A stretch of 64,000 nucleotides of DNA from Malania oleifera. Lineage: Eukaryota; Streptophyta; Magnoliopsida; Santalales; Ximeniaceae. The notes beneath the pieces are model-generated. The model saw only the letters and a list, made by a program, of their open reading frames with translations. It did not search any database and was not told where the DNA came from. A program made the translations under genes and the position numbers. Of this stretch, positions 54,601-64,000 are shown in pieces. Each line of letters starts with the position of its first letter. Within the stretch, counting starts at the first letter, position 1. The stretch spans positions 3,286,001 to 3,350,000 of the forward strand of contig NC_080421.1 in NCBI RefSeq assembly GCF_029873635.1, in the 5' to 3' direction.

Positions 54601-57600
54601 GATAAGTTGCCTACTCTACACCATAGATATCGTTTATCCACTTCTATTTTAACAGTATAATTCTCTGTTGCATAACGGGTTTTATACTATATTCTAAATG
54701 AATTCTTTCAGTAGTGGTTCTTAAGTTACATATAGTTGTTTGTGCTGTTTAACAGTTAAAATTCTGAATATTGAACATTAGATTCTGGGAACTCGCAGAT
54801 GTGCTAGAGCAATCTTCAGGTGGTCATTCTGGCAACTGAGCCAGGCTCAGGAACTCAGGTCATGGGTTTAAATGTTCCTTCCTAGCCTCTCTGGAATCTA
54901 TATTAATGCTTGCATTGCAAGATTGGGGGGTTTCAGTAGTTGGAGGTTTTGACCGGGGTTTGGATACCATGTTATGATTTCGTTATCCTCCGTCTTTGGA
55001 CTTAGTTGCTTAATTTTATTTATTCTGTTGCAGAAATGCTGATGAGGGAGTGATGGGCTTTGCTTAACGGAAGCACTTCATCTTCTTATGGTTGTGGAAA
55101 ATTCATTGTTCAGTTGGCTACGAGATTGGCCATTATACTTTTGCAGGACATATTATTATTTTTATTAATTTTATTATTATTATTATGTGCCATTAGGATG
55201 TAGGTTTCTAAATGCCCATAGTGCCTCCAACGAAGATCTAGCTGGAAAGTTTTTGTTTTCTGTTTGTTGGTTTTCATTATAGTGGAGTTGAACCATGCAA
55301 TTGAGGTATTGAACAGAAGTTTTCTTTACGTCATTTGTCAAACGAGTCTCCAGAATACTCTTGCCCTATCAGTAGTTGGTTTGCATTCATTCTTCATTTA
55401 TTTTCTTGTTTTGTTTTCCCTACATAACCTTCTTTTTATTCCTAAACTACTTTTTTTTTTTTCCTAACATGAAATTCAACTGTTTTACTGCTTGGATATC
55501 CATTTAAAAATTGTATCCTATTTGCTGCATTTTTTTTCATTGCAAAATTTGTAAGTTACAAAGTGGTTTTTATAAGTTTTAATTGCGTTAATTTGGTTCC
55601 AGGTTTTATTAATCTTGCATTCCTATGTTATATTATTGTTATGCTGTTATAAACTTGAGTGTACATGTAGGAATATGGTCAGAACATTTCAAAGCTTATG
55701 TTTTTCAGAATTTGTTTATAAATGTGAAACTTTATCCAGTAATTAGCATTTGTCCATTGTGTAGTTCATGTTTTTGTTTTGTTGCCACCTGGCCCCCTAA
55801 TTTTATTTTGGGTACTGGATGCCTTTTCGGGTTATGCCTATATGATATTTGTGGTTTCTTTTCTTTATCATGGGTGGTATATATGAGAAATGTTTTGATG
55901 GTTTTTTTAGCACTAAAATTGGAACAAAATGTCATTTTTGACTGGAATATAAGCTTTTAACAGGTTCCAAATGATGCTCTAGCAATCAGGTCCTCCTTTG
56001 ATCATTTGTACCACTTGATGTGGTGTCATTTAAGATTAGGCCTTTTTATAGTAAGGAACAAAACCTCTTGTTAATCCACTGCCTGGAGTTGGATTATATC
56101 ACTTCTTGGTCTCATTGTTCCCATTTTATTCCCAAGGTTGGTTCTTTAAATTTTAAAATGGAAGTTTCTTAATTTCACCAGCTCCATTTGTTGGTCCTGT
56201 CATGTTAACTTTGTGTAGTGCCCTGCAGGACTATGTTTCATGGGGTTCGGCCTTTAAACACATACCAGAGAAAACTTGGCTGGCATTTGGGATTGTTCTT
56301 TTCTTCCTTTTTATCTAATAGTTCAAAGCATTTTTTGCCGAATTATATATGTTCCTTTTGTTTCGGTAGCCAATAAAGGTTGTGTATATTCAAAGGAGCA
56401 AACATATTTTCTAAATGGTCCTCCCTTTTTAATGGTGGCAAAATTGTTTATTTATTATTTATATATATTTTTTGTTTTAACTTTATAAAAATGTTCCTAG
56501 TGGTTCATCAAGTTGTTTGTTATTGTCTTGCAGACGATACAAAGAGAAAAAAGAAGATGGAGCAGAGCCAGAGGCTGATCCTGAGCGGGATCAGAGGACG
56601 GTATTTGCTTATCAGGTAGTTGAAATTCATATGGCATTTCATACGCTTTTGTATTTGATTGTGATTTGTTGTGCCTTGAGTATTTTTTACATTTAATTTT
56701 TATGGCTGCTAACTTGGGTTCTATTAACAGATTTGTCTGAAAGCTGATGAAAGAGATGTCTACGAATTCTTCTCAAGAGCTGGCAAGGTAAACCGTTGTT
56801 TTTAAGAAACGGATGTTGTTTCAGTTTAATATTACTTAACTCACTTTATGCAATCCAGAGTATGATGGATATGGATAGTAGGTGACTTGGTGCCCCCCCA
56901 CCCCCTCCCAGCACACGCACCAAAAAAAAAAAAAAACCTGAAGGGTTACTATGGGGGAAAAGTTAATTTTTTTTAAAAAGCTCAGTTGAGCAGATGAAAA
57001 TTCAAAATTTTCGGCTAGATTTGAAGTTCGAACAATTGCAATAAGAAAGTAACAAAAGTTAAATTTCTTTTGATGAACAAAGAAATTTACTAGATAGACA
57101 GAAAAAGAGTACAACGGGATGAAAGAAAAGAAAACAGGAGGATAAGATATCCTCAAAAAGAAGAGGAAAAGACAAAACTAAAACCTCAAAACACAGGTCA
57201 TTACAAAGCAGCTAATGCCGGAGCAAAGCGAAATCTGGCTGTAAATCTACCATGTGAATTTAAAATTTTTCAGTTAATGTTTTAGCATTCACACTACATT
57301 TTTTCTGGAATTATTTGTGGTACTTGGAGAGAGTTGGATTTGTCCATAGTTGGTGGAAGATTTGTTGGCTATTTCATGTACAGGTTTTGGGAAGAGTAGA
57401 AGAGTAAAGATAGTTTGGCTTTGTCGTGATCTTTTGCCCCCTGTTTTGTGGGGTATTTCGTTGGAGAGGAATGATCGTATATTTATGGGGAAGAAGATGT
57501 TTTCATTCTATGCTCTGTGGGATAGGATTCAATATAGGGCTTCGTTGTGAGCTTTTGCAGCTGGTTGTATCAGAGGGCCGTCTTCCCAGATTTACAACGT

Positions 57601-60600
57601 GATTGACTGGCAGAATTGTTTTCATTTTTTTTTTCCTTTTTTGATCTTTTCTCTTCTAAGGAGGGTTTTTAGCTTCTTTTTGCACATTCTTTCCTTTTTT
57701 TTTCCTATAAAAAAACATATTTTCGAATAAACTAGAGTAACTTGTTTTTTGTTAATATTATAATAAACATGTTTTTTTGTAAAAGCATGCATGCATGCAT
57801 CTATGAGCTTCCTCGTGTATTGAAATGACTTTGAGAAGAAAAAAGGGATATATGCTCTTGATGCTGAATTGTTGTTTGTTGAGTTGAATGATTTTCTCAT
57901 CATGCCTATAAATTTTTCAATTTTGACTTTCTAATGCCCATGATCACAATTTTTCAGGTAAGAGATGTGCGTCTTATAATGGACCGCAATTCAAGACGTT
58001 CCAAGGGAGTTGGGTAGGTTTTATTTGTACTTCCTTGTATGAACTTATGCGTTTTTGTGCATGCGCACTCATGTCCCAAATCATCAAGTTTTTGGAATAT
58101 ATCACTATTTCTAGAATAATCTTGGGATGTGGTTTCTGCATCTTTATTCCAGTAAATAAAGCAGCTAATATTAATTAAGAAAGATTCTGTGCACACAGTA
58201 AGCACAGCAAAGGAAATATTACCCACTCCTGACATGGGACAAGCCAGGAGCCCTATGCTTACATTGGCTGTCCTTGGAGCTTTGTAGTAGGTGTTCAATC
58301 ATGTTATATTCTGATAAGACAAATTGAAAGTAAAAAAGTAGCTTAGCCTCTGTTTGAGAGCAATAAATAAAAGTGCTTATAGCATTTGTAACAAGTACTT
58401 ATTGCTAAAAGTGCACTTTTTTAGAGCCACTTTTTTGATTACTTTTAAGTGAATTTTGAGAAGGAATTTTTGGTCATTAATAAGTGGCATTGTTCATAGG
58501 CAGGGTCAGTTTTGTGAATATAAGAAATTTTAGTGGTTATTTTTGTAATTTTAAAAAATATATTAAAATATAATCATATAATAATGTATTAATTGTCAAT
58601 GAAGCATCGATTCTGGAATGAAGAAGAAGTACCATCTATTTATTTAAATTAATACTAAATTTTAAAAAATACTAATTACATTAATAATATTATTTTAACA
58701 TACATTAATGTAATAATCATATGTTATAGATATACATTATGAACAAGATTGTTGATATTTTAAAAAAACATTATGTTATTCGTACGTAATAAAAAAATTA
58801 TTAATTAAATTTTTATTTAAAAATTATATTTTAAATTTAAATTATATTAGAAATAATCGTATATTATTTTATTATGTATTATAACATATTAATTGTTAAT
58901 AAAATATAATTTAATTTTGGGATGAATAAAAAGAACCATTTATAAATTTAAATTAAAAAATTTAGTTTAATTATTAATATTTTTTAACATAAATATGAAT
59001 TATTGTGATAATCATATGTTAAAAATATACATTAATAAATAGATTATTGTTAATTAAAAATAATATTATATTATTTTAACTAATTGGAAATATTTAAATT
59101 TTAATTTGAAAAATTAATATAATTATCAATAAAATTTTTAATTATAAAATATTAATTTTTATTTAAAATATATTAAAAATAATCGTATATTATTTTACTT
59201 TGTATTATGACATATTAGTTATTAGTGAAATATAATTTAATTCTGGAACAAAGAACAACCATCTATTAATTAAATTAAAAATTTTAATTTAATTGATAAT
59301 ATTTTTTTATCATAAATTAATGTGAGTCATATGTTATAAATATACATTAATAACAAGAATATTGTTCATTTGAAATAATATTCTTATGTTTTTAAATATT
59401 AATTAGATATATTTAAAATATTATTAATGAATTTGTTAATTAAAAAATATTTAAAATTAATCATGTTGCTCCCTATAATAGCAGTAAGTATCCAAATACT
59501 ACTTATTTGAAACACAATCAAACGCCACTTATAACTTTCAGCATTTTTACAGTTGAACACTTACTAAATTGAGCACTTTTTCTGAAAAACAATTCCTCTC
59601 CTTCTTCTAGACCTTATGGTGTTAGTTGAAGGGGGGCTGGGGAGAGACATCTTGTAACGACCCTACCCTTTACACGGACTCAGGTGTCACTCACATACAT
59701 CAAATACCTATACCTGTTCAAGATATGGAAAGAACCCGCCCTAAACAGGGACATACAGGTGTAAATCATACATAATCATGATGTATATGTCGCGGAAAAA
59801 CATAAACATCAATTGGGATTACTACTAGCCTTATACCAGAGTTCACTAATACATCCATAATTTACATACATTCGGACTTAGAGTAATCGTCATATTACAA
59901 CCCTTCAAAAGGACTTTTATCAAGTTTAGTACAAAATTTAGATGCTTACGTAAGCTAACCAAAATAACCACCCCAGTCCCTTTATCTACTACGACCAACG
60001 CACGGACGGACCTGAAAACAAAGGTTGTAAGATAGGGTGAGACACCTCTTAGTAAGGAAGAAGGAGTTACAACAGTGTGTGACTGCATACATGTATATTT
60101 TCATTTAACATCTTGAATATAAATCAAATATTTTCAATATAGTAATGCATCAGGTATATCATCATTCATATTACAAAATTCTCACATCTGTCTTTCGACC
60201 ATTTAAAGATTTATCAGATGACCAACAGCAAAATATCCCTATAACCAGTTTTACCCCGTGGCTCGGGTTGTGCACTGGTACTCGTCCAATGCCCTGTTCG
60301 TGCAGACACTGCCGAGTACCTACATACGATCCGACTGCCCTCGTTGGCCCAATATCAGACAATGGTTTCACCCTGTTAGCCAACCATCTTGGTACCCACA
60401 TCGTTTAGTACGTGTGATTGCACGTGTACATCTAGCTACGATATCATGCCGTATCATATAACAGTGGTTTCATTTCACCTTGCAAAGAAAGTATTTTTCA
60501 ACCCTCCGGGGACTCTCAAGCTGTAGTTCCGTGTATCATAAATTCAATTTATACAAATATGATAAGATTTTATATCCCATAATTTATATCAATAGTATAG

Positions 60601-63428
60601 AAATAATTCCAGCGGGTTCAAATTGGCGTCTTTCCACTTAGTTTACCCCTCTTTGTTTACTGATGCAGCTCGGTGTATCACCAGCCTCTGTTTATCACAT
60701 TGTCAGTATAACAAATTGGAATTTCATTCCCATATTCTATATCAGTAGTATAGAAAATACATTCATTTCCATTTCAACATATATCACACAAGTTTAATAC
60801 AAAAACCCGCTAAATGATAGAAATTTAATATACATAGTTTAACTAAATAAATAAAGGATTCGAGCCTCTCCTACTATAGTATAAATACAAATAAACAATA
60901 TTTGTAAAATTTGGAGATCACACATCGAAATCCTTGTTTTGACCAAAAACCGTAAAATCGTCAAACCGGCATCTCTGCTCAGTAGAATTTCACAAATAAG
61001 CAGTTAAATCATACATAATAACGTAAACTAACTTTTTAGCGGTGTAGTTTTCCAAAATAACTGTTGTAATCAAGTTCCCCTTACCTTATATTCGAAATGA
61101 AATTTCGTATGAAAACGGTCCAAAACGACAACCCGAGATCCCGAAAACCTAAAACCACAGAACATAACCTTACTATGTTTTCTATTGCTATCCAAATATC
61201 CAATCAAAATTAGGATCAGATTCCTACCTCGATTCTTGGGAAAATCCAAAACTCTTCGAAACGACGATCCGATCCACTAAAAGTGTAGAGTTTCCTCTTC
61301 TGATCCACGCAATACCCTCCGTTTTTGGAAACGGACAACGAATGATGAAGAATCTTAGAGAGAGAGAGAGAGAAAATGAGGGAGAGAGAGAGAATAAGAG
61401 AATTTATAGAATAAATCCTTACTTAGCCCTTAAGTAATCTAAATAAATATCTCCTCCAAGATATTTATATATAAATATCTCAAAATATCTCTTTTCAAAA
61501 TATCTTCTCCAAAATATCCTTTTGTTTTCAAGGTCGGGTTACTACACATCTAATCTGAGTTTGAGGGTATATACAATTGTGGAAGTTGATGAGTTTGTCA
61601 AAATGGTGGTAGAAGTTCTAATTAAGGGATCTTCACTCAATCTTCTATGGAGCACTTTAACAACTGGATTGGATTGGACAATGGCCTACATTTTGTGGCA
61701 AGCATAGTCAAAATGGTGGTAGAAATTCTAATTAAAGGGATCTTCACTCTATCTTCAATAGAGCACTCCTCCTATGGAACACTTCGATAACTGGATTGGA
61801 TTGGATTCATTGGACAATGGCATATATTTTGTGGCGAGCATAGTAAAAAATATGTAGAATGGCGGAAGTTGAAAACTGGATTGAACTCCATCATTGGCTT
61901 CTCCTATGGAGCACTTTTTGGAAGTTTTGCATCTGGACCTCTCATTGGCCTATTTTTTGTACCAAATCTAATTTATAATGATCATTGATGTCATGGACCT
62001 CATGGTGTTAGTTGAAGGGGGACGGGGGGAGAGACATCTGAGTTTGAGGGTATGTACAATGATGAAAATTGAAAAGTTTGCCAAAATGGTGGTAGGATTC
62101 TAATTAAGCGATCTTCACTCAAGTTCTATATTAAGTTTAAACTACCCCAAGATGTTCTGGTAGAAAGGTTGCTGGTTGTTCAGATTCGAAATTTCGAGAG
62201 GTCCAATAGAAAGGAGTAGTTGGGTGTCTCTAACAAAGAATAATAGGCTTTAAGAAGTGATTTGAAGGTGAAGTTTTAGAAATGGATGGGTCGAGGCAGT
62301 TAATTATTGAAAAATTGAAGTAATTTGGTATATGGTGACAGGAAGTTGATGAGGTTCTTGGTTTTTATGTTGCTGTTAGTTTTACCTTATGTAGGGATAA
62401 TAGTCCACCTCCCTTAGTACCATATTTTAATAATAATTTTTCTGGAAAGAAGAAGAAATTTACTTGTACCTTTAGTTCGCACAAAATTATATCAACATGA
62501 TCTTAGAATTTCAATCACGAGTTTATCAGCATTCATTTTTGTATGCAGGAGAGTTGATTCAATTTGATGAATGAACTTCAGTCTGTTTTAATGATTTCTT
62601 TTATTGGTAGCATTTTGATATTGGTAAAATTCTTTTTGCAGGTATATTGAATTTTATGATGCTATGTCTGTCCCTATGGCAATAGCACTCTCAGGACAGC
62701 CACTCCTTGGTCAACCAGTGATGGTTAAACCTTCAGAAGCTGAGAAGAATCTGGTCCAGTCAACTACAACTGCAACTGGAGTGGCAACTGGGCTTATTGG
62801 CCCCTATTCAGGGGGAGCGAGAAGGCTTTATGTTGGTAATCTGCACTTAAATATTACTGAAGATCAACTTCGTCAGGTAGGGATATATTTGTTCTGGAAT
62901 TCTATAGAATTTTAAATTATGTGGTGTCATCAGTCTCTGTCTGCTGGAACTGTAAGAATGCACTTAATATCGAATTGGATTGACCCAAAATTTCCATCAA
63001 GTGCATTGACTATGACTGGTATGACTGGAATGTTTTGGATGGGGCGGCAATGATAGTTTGGGATTGCTGTCTGCCGGTCTCAACCCAAAGTCTGCACTTG
63101 GATCAACATCTGTTTCTTGAATTATGTCATTATATATTACTTAATGATCATAAGTTCACACAGATGATACTTATTTGTTTGACAGATTTGCATGAAATTT
63201 TTTATTGCAATTATTGTGCATGATTGATTGATTATTGTCATTAGGCTGTTTCTCCATTATTAAATTTTTTGGGACTTCTGGACAAGTTGGCTTTTATTCA
63301 TTGTGCCATATGGACTGTTTACTTGTATGCTTAATGTTCAGGTTTTTGAACCATTTGGTACCGTGGAGCTGGTGCAGTTGCCTGTTGACTTGGAGACTGG
63401 TCATTGCAAAGGTTTTGGTTTTGTTCAG
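51605..63428 (+). CDS. RBM39: RBM39/CAPER-like (CC1-like) splicing factor, 5' two-thirds
   Basis: Coding exons are 51605-52227, 56534-56615, 56731-56787, 57958-58013, 62642-62876 and 63342-63428, with consistent phases. The start ATG at 51605 gives MDFDEYDYLEKTVENPE. Residues about 35-207 are an arginine-rich RS-like region with RD/RE repeats, which directs nuclear-speckle proteins. RRM1 begins near 229 (RTVFAYQ) with RNP1 KGVGYIEF at 270-277. A linker with SEAEKNLVQS leads to RRM2, starting LYVGNL at 335, with RNP1 KGFGF at 374. VRDVRLIMDRNSRRSKG and the LYVGNLHLNITEDQLR segment match the RBM39 family closely. The rest of RRM2 and the UHM-like C-terminus lie beyond the window. The predicted role is in pre-mRNA splicing, recognising U2AF-type partners. 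Confidence 0.9.
53445..53592 (+). mobile_element. tRNA-derived SINE with target duplications
   Basis: The body starts cctcctaggag and has a tRNA-like head with 'ctagtgattaagcc' (A-box region) and 'gggtttgaatcc' (B box), and it ends in an A run. Flanks agatatgggtgtatgg (53429-53444) and agatgtgggtgcatgg (53593-53608) match in 14 of 16 positions, a clear target duplication. Length of about 148 bp is typical of a short plant SINE. Confidence 0.85.
55034..55066 (+). other. Candidate alternative (poison) exon start in RBM39-like intron 1
   Basis: The acceptor-like tattctgttgcag is followed by sequence that, spliced to exon 1 in phase, adds about eleven codons and then a stop (TAA near 55066). No strong downstream donor was found. 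It may be chance. Confidence 0.2.
56788..57957 (+). other. Intron 3 of RBM39-like gene, with LINE debris
   Basis: 56900-57200 contains an A-rich, minus-oriented LINE-like tail segment; 57290-57720 is an L1 fragment. A (GCAT)n run lies at 57786-57800. Confidence 0.6.
57290..57720 (+). mobile_element. L1-type LINE 3' fragment
   Basis: A 66-residue frame includes LLPPVLWGISLERNDRIFM and LWDRIQYRASL. This is the C-terminal end of plant L1 ORF2 beyond the RT (zinc-binding region, 'W..W.ERN.RIF....LWD.I..RASLW'). A T-rich 3' UTR and 'cctataaaaaa' follow. 5'-truncated and in sense with the host gene. Confidence 0.7.
58343..59560. repeat. AT-rich element with three ~300-bp internal repeats (intron 4)
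   Basis: The outer parts have 'gtttgagagcaat...aaaagtgctta' at the left and 'tacttatttgaaacacaatcaaa' at the right, loosely inverted, as in MITE/hAT-like elements. Inside, the phrase 'aat.atataat.ttatt...taattgt.aat' followed by 'ctggaat.aa..a..accatctat' recurs at about 58563, 58852 and 59187. No frame. Confidence 0.5.
59609..59652 (+). repeat. Duplicated intron segment, copy 1, left part
   Basis: 'accttatggtgttagttgaa' through 'gagagacatct' is repeated at 61997-62039. The solo LTR sits inside this copy. Confidence 0.8.
59648..59652 (+). repeat. Left target duplication of solo LTR
   Basis: catct, repeated at 61547-61551 directly after the LTR. Confidence 0.85.
59653..61546 (-). mobile_element. 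Solo Ty3/gypsy LTR (Tekay-like) in RBM39-like intron 4
   Basis: 1894 bp, starting TGTAACGACCC and ending GGGTTACTACA on the plus strand, bounded by the 5-bp duplication catct. On the minus strand it carries the family block (reverse of 'gggtgagacacctcttagtaag' at about 60036) and a TATA-like 'ctataaat' near 61401 followed by CT-rich leader. It is antisense to the host gene. No internal sequence remains, so it arose by LTR-LTR recombination or is a true solo insertion. It looks whole as an LTR. Confidence 0.85.
61547..61551 (+). repeat. Right target duplication of solo LTR
   Basis: catct, identical to 59648-59652. Confidence 0.85.
61552..62150 (+). repeat. Intron tandem duplication with three related units
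   Basis: The phrase 'caaaatggtggtag' plus 'ttctaattaa..g.gatcttcact' occurs at about 61599, 61708 and 62082. 'aactggattggattgga' and 'acaatggc.tacattttgtgg' recur at 61662 and 61792. 'gtgttagttgaaggggg..' to 'gagacatct' occurs at 59617 and 62006. The second copy of that last segment carries no LTR. Confidence 0.8.
62151..62641 (+). other. Rest of RBM39-like intron 4
   Basis: No element or frame recognised; ends in a good acceptor tctttttgcag before the RRM1/RRM2 exon. Confidence 0.6.
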
Positions 63429-64000
63429 GTGAGTTGATTTTAGAACCTGTAAACTTGAGCAGCAGCCTCAGAAGGCCTTTTCTTTGTGAAAATTTACTGG
63501 TACTACACATTAAATATCAAAGAAAAATGGCATATGGATGGCCTATTTTAAAATCTGGAAAGAAGTTGGTGCAAAAATGCAACTTCCAGTAACACAATGC
63601 CCACTTGCCATATCGGGATTCTGGGGAAATCTGGTGTAAAAAAGGTTGAAAGATTAAAATATGCTTACTGCTGGCAAAAGAGAGCTCGCTGTTCCTGCAT
63701 CCTGCAAAACTTTATATATATAATTACATATATTATATATATATATATATATAAAATAAAGAAGATGATTTTTTCTTTAAAAAAGAAAGAATATATGATA
63801 AGAAAAATTAGATGTCCTCCTATTCAAAAAAAGAAGCAAAACTTGTATATTAAAATATGCAAAAATGTAAATACTCAGCCATAAACCTTTATTGAGTACA
63901 CTTGCCCAAAGAAACTACCCCTAAATCTAATCCAAGTAGCCTTATTAAATGGTCTTTGATATTTCTATTGGAAATATAAGCTCTTATACAGTTAATTGTT
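63429..64000 (+). other. RBM39-like intron, running off the window
   Basis: Begins with a good donor gtgagt. Contains a (TA)n run near 63714-63752 and A-rich sequence. No exon for the remaining RRM2 is reached. Confidence 0.6.

Larger units (their letters stand above)
52228..56533 (+). other. Intron 1 of RBM39-like gene (4.3 kb)
   Basis: It separates the RS-like exon from the first RRM exon. It holds a SINE at 53445 and a possible alternative exon at 55034. A decayed tRNA-like segment near 54820-54980 is uncertain. Other open stretches are AT-rich and unsupported. Confidence 0.7.

Noticed and set aside
60145-60461. Host exon in the RBM39-like intron
   Set aside because: The frames fall inside the solo LTR and have no recognisable domain.

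Overview
The window looks like nuclear DNA of a flowering plant, most likely a eudicot. The evidence is GT-AG introns from 0.1 to 8.8 kb, two recognisable plant housekeeping genes, and retroelements of plant lineages (Ogre/Tat and Tekay-like Ty3/gypsy, Ty1/copia, RTE and L1 LINEs, a tRNA-type SINE, hAT-like DNA elements). No rRNA, tRNA or CRISPR locus was found. All calls come from reading motifs and comparing parts of the window with each other; no database search was possible.

Layout. 1-7.3 kb: LTR debris, mainly Tekay-like Ty3/gypsy LTRs in both orientations with one gag start, plus a probable copia LTR remnant. 7.59-34.44 kb: one very large Ogre-type (Tat lineage) element with terminal LTRs, a perfect 5-bp target duplication (ttagg) and an arginine-tRNA-type primer site. 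Its body is rearranged. A forward gag-pro-pol copy is followed by a nearly identical copy in reverse, which also carries the extra Ogre ORF1 and a second primer site. Together they form an inverted repeat with arms of about 5.8 kb. A 1.6-kb array of 45-bp repeats precedes the 3' LTR. 34.45-37.93 kb: AT-rich DNA with simple repeats, a hAT-like end and a piece of LTR U3.

37.94-48.87 kb, plus strand: 3' half of a gene for plant mitochondrial translation initiation factor IF-3. Four exons are visible, giving the IF3 C-terminal domain and a long hydrophilic tail. The 8.8-kb first visible intron holds an antisense copia element. That element is itself invaded by a MITE, a TIR transposon and a hAT element, and the hAT element contains an RTE LINE. 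Exons for the transit peptide and IF3 N-terminal domain were not found.

51.1-64.0 kb, plus strand: 5' two-thirds of a gene for an RBM39/CAPER-like (CC1-like) splicing factor. It has an arginine-rich RS-like N-terminus, RRM1 and the start of RRM2; the gene leaves the window at the right edge. Its introns hold a SINE with target duplications, an L1 fragment, an AT-rich repeat-bearing element and a solo gypsy LTR with a 5-bp target duplication. A neighbouring duplicate of the insertion site lacks the LTR.

The two host genes act in separate processes (mitochondrial translation initiation and nuclear pre-mRNA splicing) and show no sign of joint regulation. The most unusual object is the inverted Ogre structure, which could give long hairpin RNA if transcribed across its spacer.
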